Assembly: GCA_964247295.1 (NCBI GenBank)
Contig: CAXTTV010000179.1
Span: 1 to 10,192 of the forward strand
Length of the DNA stretch: 10,192 nucleotides
Direction: 5' to 3'
DNA from: CAXTTV01 sp964247295
GTDB taxonomy: Bacteria; Chloroflexota; Ktedonobacteria; Ktedonobacterales; Ktedonobacteraceae
In this document: positions 7,182 to 10,192 of the stretch, piece by piece
Numbering within the stretch: the stretch's first letter is position 1
How the letters are laid out: each line of letters starts with the position of its first letter
Notes under the pieces: generated by a model
The model's database searches: none
The model's input: only the letters and a program-made list of their open reading frames with translations
What the model was told of the DNA's origin: nothing
Made by a program: the position numbers and the translations under genes

Positions 7182-7724
7182 CTATTGGAGGGTGTTCCAG
7201 GCTTGAAGCAACCCACCTACCAGTGCCCACAGGGCGATCAACCAGGGCCAGGCACCGCCATGGCGCTTACGAGCTTCAGCACTGCTCACACGCGCGAACC
7301 AGTCTCGTGTCTGCGGTCGGCTGAGCCGCCAGGCGATCAAAGGCGAGAAAATCAAGAGAATCACCGTCGGCACCAGTCCCCAATAGTTGCCGCTACGAGC
7401 TCCCTGAACCAGCGCGACTAGCGAGGCGATCCCTCCTAGAAAACCAAGCGCGTTTAGCACCATCTGGACCGGTCGCGTCCAGCGCCAGCCGCGACGAATC
7501 CCCTCGCCAAAGATGGCTAAGCCAACCGCGATCGGCAGACCCGTAAGCGTCATCACCAGCGTATTGGCACCACCGGGCAGATGGAAAAGAATGCGCAGCA
7601 GTGGAGCGGTCAGGAACTGAGCGGTCAACCCCCAATCGAAAGCCACGGCCATGCCTATCCCCTGGGGGGCTGGAAGAGCGGCCTCCATATTTCCTGCCTG
7701 TTCAGCTTTAGATGTTACGTTCAT
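7182..7724 (-). CDS. Multi-pass integral membrane protein of unknown function
   Basis: I do not recognise this 180-residue protein. It has a polar N-terminus (1-22) and then four or five hydrophobic stretches at roughly 24-48, 53-74, 86-107, 115-133 and 158-177. These are separated by short basic loops (RRGWRWTR at 77-84, RLSRPQTRDWFARV at 133-146, ARKRHGG at 151-157), which should face the cytoplasm by the positive-inside rule. It is rich in Trp, Gly and Leu. I see no catalytic or cofactor motif. The ATG at 7724 has AAGGA 8 nt upstream. It lies just downstream of the transketolase terminator and 101 nt before the kinase gene. It must have its own promoter in the short 7725-7758 stretch or depend on read-through. 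Regular coding composition and a good ribosome site support it being real. Confidence 0.8.
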   Translation of the reverse strand: MNVTSKAEQAGNMEAALPAPQGIGMAVAFDWGLTAQFLTAPLLRILFHLPGGANTLVMTLTGLPIAVGLAIFGEGIRRGWRWTRPVQMVLNALGFLGGIASLVALVQGARSGNYWGLVPTVILLIFSPLIAWRLSRPQTRDWFARVSSAEARKRHGGAWPWLIALWALVGGLLQAWNTLQ

Positions 7725-7758
7725 GAGTATAATCCTTAAAAATGGGAGAAATATCTAG

Positions 7759-7791
7759 AAAAAAGATCTGCCTCCACAGGGGAGACAGATC
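7759..7791 (-). terminator. Rho-independent terminator of transketolase
   Basis: On the - strand an 11-bp stem, GATCTGTCTCC with GGAGGCAGATC, contains one G-T wobble and a 5-nt loop. Six T residues follow (the A-run at 7759-7764 on the + strand). It begins about 18 nt after the transketolase stop and is the strongest terminator in the window. Confidence 0.9.
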
Positions 7792-7809
7792 CCACTTTGT
7801 GAAAAAGGG

Positions 7810-9690
7810 TTATTCCTCTTCACCCTTGCCTGTAACCAGAGTGCGGGCCGCATCCACGATCTGACGTGAACTGATTCCGGCGGCATCCAGCAGTTGGGCC
7901 GGCGTGCCAGAACCAGGCATAAAATCAACGGCCAGCTTTACAATTGTTGGCATACTGGTATAACGCTGAGTAAAGGCCTCCAGTACCGCATCACCAAGAC
8001 CGCCCTCCGGCCAATGATCCTCAACAGTGACAATCTTACCACTTGTCTCTTCCGCCGCGATCATCAATGTCTCCCCATCAATCGGCTTCACCGAGTAAGC
8101 ATCGATCACGCGCGCTGTAATTCCCTCAGATTTCAGATCCTCATAGGCCTGGAGCGCTTCGTGAAGCGTGATACCAGCGGCGACAATTGTCACTTGATCA
8201 TTGTCCGACTGACGCACCACCTTACTCCCACCAATGGTAAATTGCTCATCAGGACTGTAGAGCACTGGGGTCTTCTCGCGCGTCGTCCGCATATAAATGA
8301 TACCGTCATGTTCAGCCATCTGTTGAACCAGTTGAGCCGTCTGGTTGGGATCAGAAGGATAGAGAACCGTGCTATCATAGACCGCTCGCATCATCGCCAG
8401 ATCCTCTAGCGCCATCTGCGACGGACCATCCTCACCGATTGAGACTCCTGCATGAGAACCGACCAGCCGAATATTCGCGCGGGAGATCGCTGCCATGCGG
8501 ATAAAATCGTAAGCCCGGCTAAAAAAGGCAGCAAAGGTCGAGGCAAATGGAATCTTGTAACGAACGCTCATGCCAACAGCGAAAGCGACTAGCTCCTGCT
8601 CTTTAATGAATTGCTCAAAGTAACGATCTGGGAAAGCCTTGGCAAACTCTTCCGCGTATGTCGAGTTGCTGACCTCACCATCCATTGCGACCACATCGGG
8701 GTTCGCATCACCAAGGGCTTTGAGCGCATCTCCATAGGCCTTACGGGTCGCGGCGGATTCCCCAACTTTGTATGTGGGCAGGCTTACCGATTTGGATGAT
8801 GTACTGGTCGGCTGCATGCCTTCAGCCGGCTTCCGAACCGGATAAGTCATGCTCCGAACTTCAGCCAATTCTTTGAGGGCCTGCTCTTCCTGCTCTTGGT
8901 TCAAGGCCTTTCCATGCCAACCCTCTTTGTTCTCCAGGAAGGAGACGCCCTTCCCTTTCATGGTCTTGGCGATAATAAAGGTCGGCTGCCCCTCGGTCTT
9001 GAGTGCCAGCTCGTACGCCTGAGAGATCTCATTATAATTGTGACCATCAATCACAATTGGATTCCAGCCAAAGGCTTTGGCACGTTCAGCGTACACTTCG
9101 GTATGCCATTGCAGCTCGGTCGGTCCGCGTTGACCAAGGCGGTTACAGTCCAAAATCGCGATCAGGTTGTCTAATTTATAAAAGGATGAGGTATCCAGTG
9201 CCTCCCAGATTGAGCCCTCGGCCATCTCGCTATCCCCGAGCAAGACCCAGATATGATAGGGCAATTTATCCAAATATTTGCCGCAGGCTGCCACACCCGC
9301 TGCGATCGGCAATCCCTGACCCAATGAACCGGTTGCGACATCTACCCACGGAAGCACCGGCGTAGGATGGCCTTCCAGACGGCTACCCAACTTACGCAGA
9401 GTCAATAGTTCATCATCATCAATCGCGCCTGCCGCCTTATACATTGAGTACAGTAGAGGCGAGGCATGCCCCTTTGAAAAGATCAGGTGATCGTTATGAG
9501 GGTTGGTCGGATTATTGAAATCGTAGCGTAAATAACTGGTTAACAAGACAGCCATAAGGTCCGCAGCGGACATCGACGAGGTAGGATGTCCCGAGCCAGC
9601 GGCGGTCGTAGCACGAATGCTATCCGCCCGCAATTGTTGAGCCAGATTGGTCCACTGTTGAACCTGGGAATTAATCTCTGTAGTCGCCAT
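7810..9690 (-). CDS. tkt: Transketolase, single-chain, animal-like type
   Basis: Transketolase moves two-carbon ketol units between sugar phosphates in the non-oxidative pentose phosphate pathway, using thiamine diphosphate and Mg2+ in the cytoplasm. The 626-residue protein contains all three domains. Seen are His35 in AAGSGHPT, His74 in SKGHA, His108 in EGHP, the cofactor motif GDSEMAEGS...DCN (152-183), His258 in GWHGK, catalytic Glu364 in IKEQELVAFAVG, and GSHAGVSIGEDGPSQMALED (411-430). Length and several segments, such as PSYKVG-like LPTYKVG and ATRKAYG, resemble human transketolase (623 residues) more than the E. coli enzyme (about 663). I chose the ATG at 9690, 10-12 nt after AAAGGAGAG. 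An in-frame ATG at 9723 would add 11 residues but has a poor ribosome site. It is monocistronic, with a strong terminator and an inverted repeat upstream. Confidence 0.97.
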   Translation of the reverse strand: MATTEINSQVQQWTNLAQQLRADSIRATTAAGSGHPTSSMSAADLMAVLLTSYLRYDFNNPTNPHNDHLIFSKGHASPLLYSMYKAAGAIDDDELLTLRKLGSRLEGHPTPVLPWVDVATGSLGQGLPIAAGVAACGKYLDKLPYHIWVLLGDSEMAEGSIWEALDTSSFYKLDNLIAILDCNRLGQRGPTELQWHTEVYAERAKAFGWNPIVIDGHNYNEISQAYELALKTEGQPTFIIAKTMKGKGVSFLENKEGWHGKALNQEQEEQALKELAEVRSMTYPVRKPAEGMQPTSTSSKSVSLPTYKVGESAATRKAYGDALKALGDANPDVVAMDGEVSNSTYAEEFAKAFPDRYFEQFIKEQELVAFAVGMSVRYKIPFASTFAAFFSRAYDFIRMAAISRANIRLVGSHAGVSIGEDGPSQMALEDLAMMRAVYDSTVLYPSDPNQTAQLVQQMAEHDGIIYMRTTREKTPVLYSPDEQFTIGGSKVVRQSDNDQVTIVAAGITLHEALQAYEDLKSEGITARVIDAYSVKPIDGETLMIAAEETSGKIVTVEDHWPEGGLGDAVLEAFTQRYTSMPTIVKLAVDFMPGSGTPAQLLDAAGISSRQIVDAARTLVTGKGEEE

Positions 9691-9737
9691 AGTGTGTATA
9701 CTCTCCTTTGTAATCGCCAGCATTCTCTACTACTATT

Positions 9738-9774
9738 ACACGTTTGTTAGCTTAACGTGTTTCACTTTATTGTA
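9738..9774 (-). promoter_or_regulatory. Transketolase promoter region: -10 box and inverted repeat
   Basis: On the - strand, TACAAT (9769-9774) is a 5/6 match to the -10 consensus and predicts a start near 9762. I see no convincing -35 at 16-18 nt spacing. Immediately downstream is a perfect 7-bp inverted repeat, ACACGTT (9738-9744) and AACGTGT (9754-9760), with a 9-nt centre. It is placed as an operator at +1 or as a hairpin at the 5' end of the mRNA. The leader to the ATG would be about 70 nt. Confidence 0.45.
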
Positions 9775-9799
9775 GAGCTATATAGTAGCGAAACACCCC

Positions 9800-10009
9800 T
9801 TATTTGTGCTCGCGTGGTGGCTCGATCTGCCGGGCTGTCGCGGAACGATGGTTGCGACATCGATCAGAACAGTAACGGATCTCCTCCCAGTTACGCGCCC
9901 AATGCTTGCGCCAGCTAAAGGAGCGACCACAGGTCGCGCAGACTTTGGTTGGCAAATTACCCTTTTGTTTCGAGTAGCCTTTGTGGGTGTCGTTTACCTT
10001 CCCGCCCAT
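9800..10009 (-). CDS. DUF2256 family small zinc-ribbon-like protein
   Basis: This 69-residue basic protein has the whole DUF2256 signature: HKGYSKQKGNLP, then CATCGR, FSWRKHWARNW and YCSDRCR. Cys24, Cys27, Cys47 and Cys51 (C-x2-C-x19-C-x3-C) should bind one zinc ion. The Trp/Arg/Lys-rich centre suggests nucleic-acid or protein binding, but no function is established for the family. The reading frame is open upstream to 10168. I start at the ATG at 10009 because family members begin with MxxKVNxTHKG, because GGAGGTGAT lies 7 nt upstream, and because a promoter lies inside the longer frame. No convincing terminator follows, and transketolase starts 109 nt downstream, so some read-through is possible. 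Confidence 0.9.
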   Translation of the reverse strand: MGGKVNDTHKGYSKQKGNLPTKVCATCGRSFSWRKHWARNWEEIRYCSDRCRNHRSATARQIEPPREHK

Positions 10010-10057
10010 TCTATCACCTCCGCAATGTCTATCGGCAAGGATACATAGATTGCAGTC

Positions 10058-10100
10058 ACTCTTACAGAGTATAGCGGACAGCAACCATAGCTGTAAGAGT
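10058..10100. promoter_or_regulatory. Inverted repeat straddling the DUF2256 promoter
   Basis: A perfect 10-bp inverted repeat, ACTCTTACAG (10058-10067) and CTGTAAGAGT (10091-10100), has a 23-nt spacer. One arm overlaps the -35 box. The other sits directly after the -10 box, at the predicted start. The layout matches the deoC palindrome, though the arm sequences differ. A repressor operator is the simplest reading (inference). Confidence 0.5.
10068..10097 (-). promoter_or_regulatory. Candidate promoter of the DUF2256 gene
   Basis: On the - strand, CTTACA (10092-10097, 4/6 match) is 18 nt from TATACT (10068-10073, 5/6 match). Transcription would start near 10061 and leave a leader of about 50 nt before the ATG at 10009. 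This supports the short start of the gene. Confidence 0.5.
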
Positions 10101-10192
10101 CGTATCCTGGCCCGTAAGAAGATTGCGAGCACGGTTAACAACACAAAGGGAGCCCAGAGCCTCTTCATATCCAGTACATACGCATTATCTTA

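Noticed and set aside
7894..8409. 171-codon open frame on the + strand
   Set aside because: It lies fully antisense to the conserved C-terminal half of transketolase, resembles no family, and is a by-product of that gene's codon use.
9003..9365. 120-codon Arg/Pro-rich open frame on the + strand
   Set aside because: Antisense to the cofactor-binding domain of transketolase; low-complexity composition typical of shadow frames.
9691..9723. ATG at 9723 as the transketolase start
   Set aside because: The ATG at 9690 follows AAAGGAGAG and begins the sequence that matches the family; the extra 11 residues are not typical.
10010..10168. Upstream in-frame extension of the DUF2256 gene, encoding a hydrophobic N-terminus like a membrane anchor
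   Set aside because: Family members start at the equivalent of the ATG at 10009, which has a near-perfect GGAGGTGAT ribosome site. A promoter and inverted repeat lie inside the extension, and no ribosome site was found for the longer start.

Overview
The window looks like ordinary chromosomal DNA of a free-living bacterium. I infer Chloroflexota, probably class Ktedonobacteria. The grounds are a moderate GC content, TTGACA/TATAAT-type promoters, AAGGA/GGAGG ribosome binding sites and the particular mix of protein families. No 16S or other marker gene is present, so the placement is an inference. There are no tRNA, rRNA, CRISPR, transposase or phage genes. One gene end lies on the + strand; everything else is on the - strand.

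Layout, left to right. Bases 1-153 (+) hold the last 50 codons of a chemoreceptor-type (MCP) protein, followed by a rho-independent terminator. Bases 223-3675 (-) are a two-gene operon: deoC (deoxyribose-phosphate aldolase of the long, animal-like type), then 15 nt later a tandem-domain aldehyde dehydrogenase of ALDH16 architecture. A promoter with a large palindromic operator candidate lies just upstream of deoC. Bases 3781-3874 hold two strong hairpins that look like a REP-type repeat. Bases 3875-7080 (-) hold a lipid/diacylglycerol-kinase-like protein with an extra C-terminal domain, then RNase HI with extensions at both ends, then a DUF169 protein. Bases 7182-7724 (-) encode an unrecognised multi-pass membrane protein. 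Bases 7810-9690 (-) encode transketolase, which ends at a strong terminator. Bases 9800-10009 (-) encode a 69-residue DUF2256 zinc-ribbon-like protein with its own promoter and inverted repeat.

How the genes fit together. DeoC splits deoxyribose 5-phosphate into acetaldehyde and glyceraldehyde 3-phosphate. The ALDH16 enzyme is well placed to oxidise the acetaldehyde. Transketolase, about 4 kb away and separately transcribed, uses glyceraldehyde 3-phosphate in the non-oxidative pentose phosphate pathway. The window therefore covers deoxynucleoside salvage/catabolism plus central pentose metabolism. The kinase-RNase HI-DUF169 group has no obvious shared function. I found no defence or mobile system. 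The points most worth a second look are the operator-like palindromes at three promoters, the extra domains on the kinase and RNase HI, and the animal-like character of both DeoC and transketolase.
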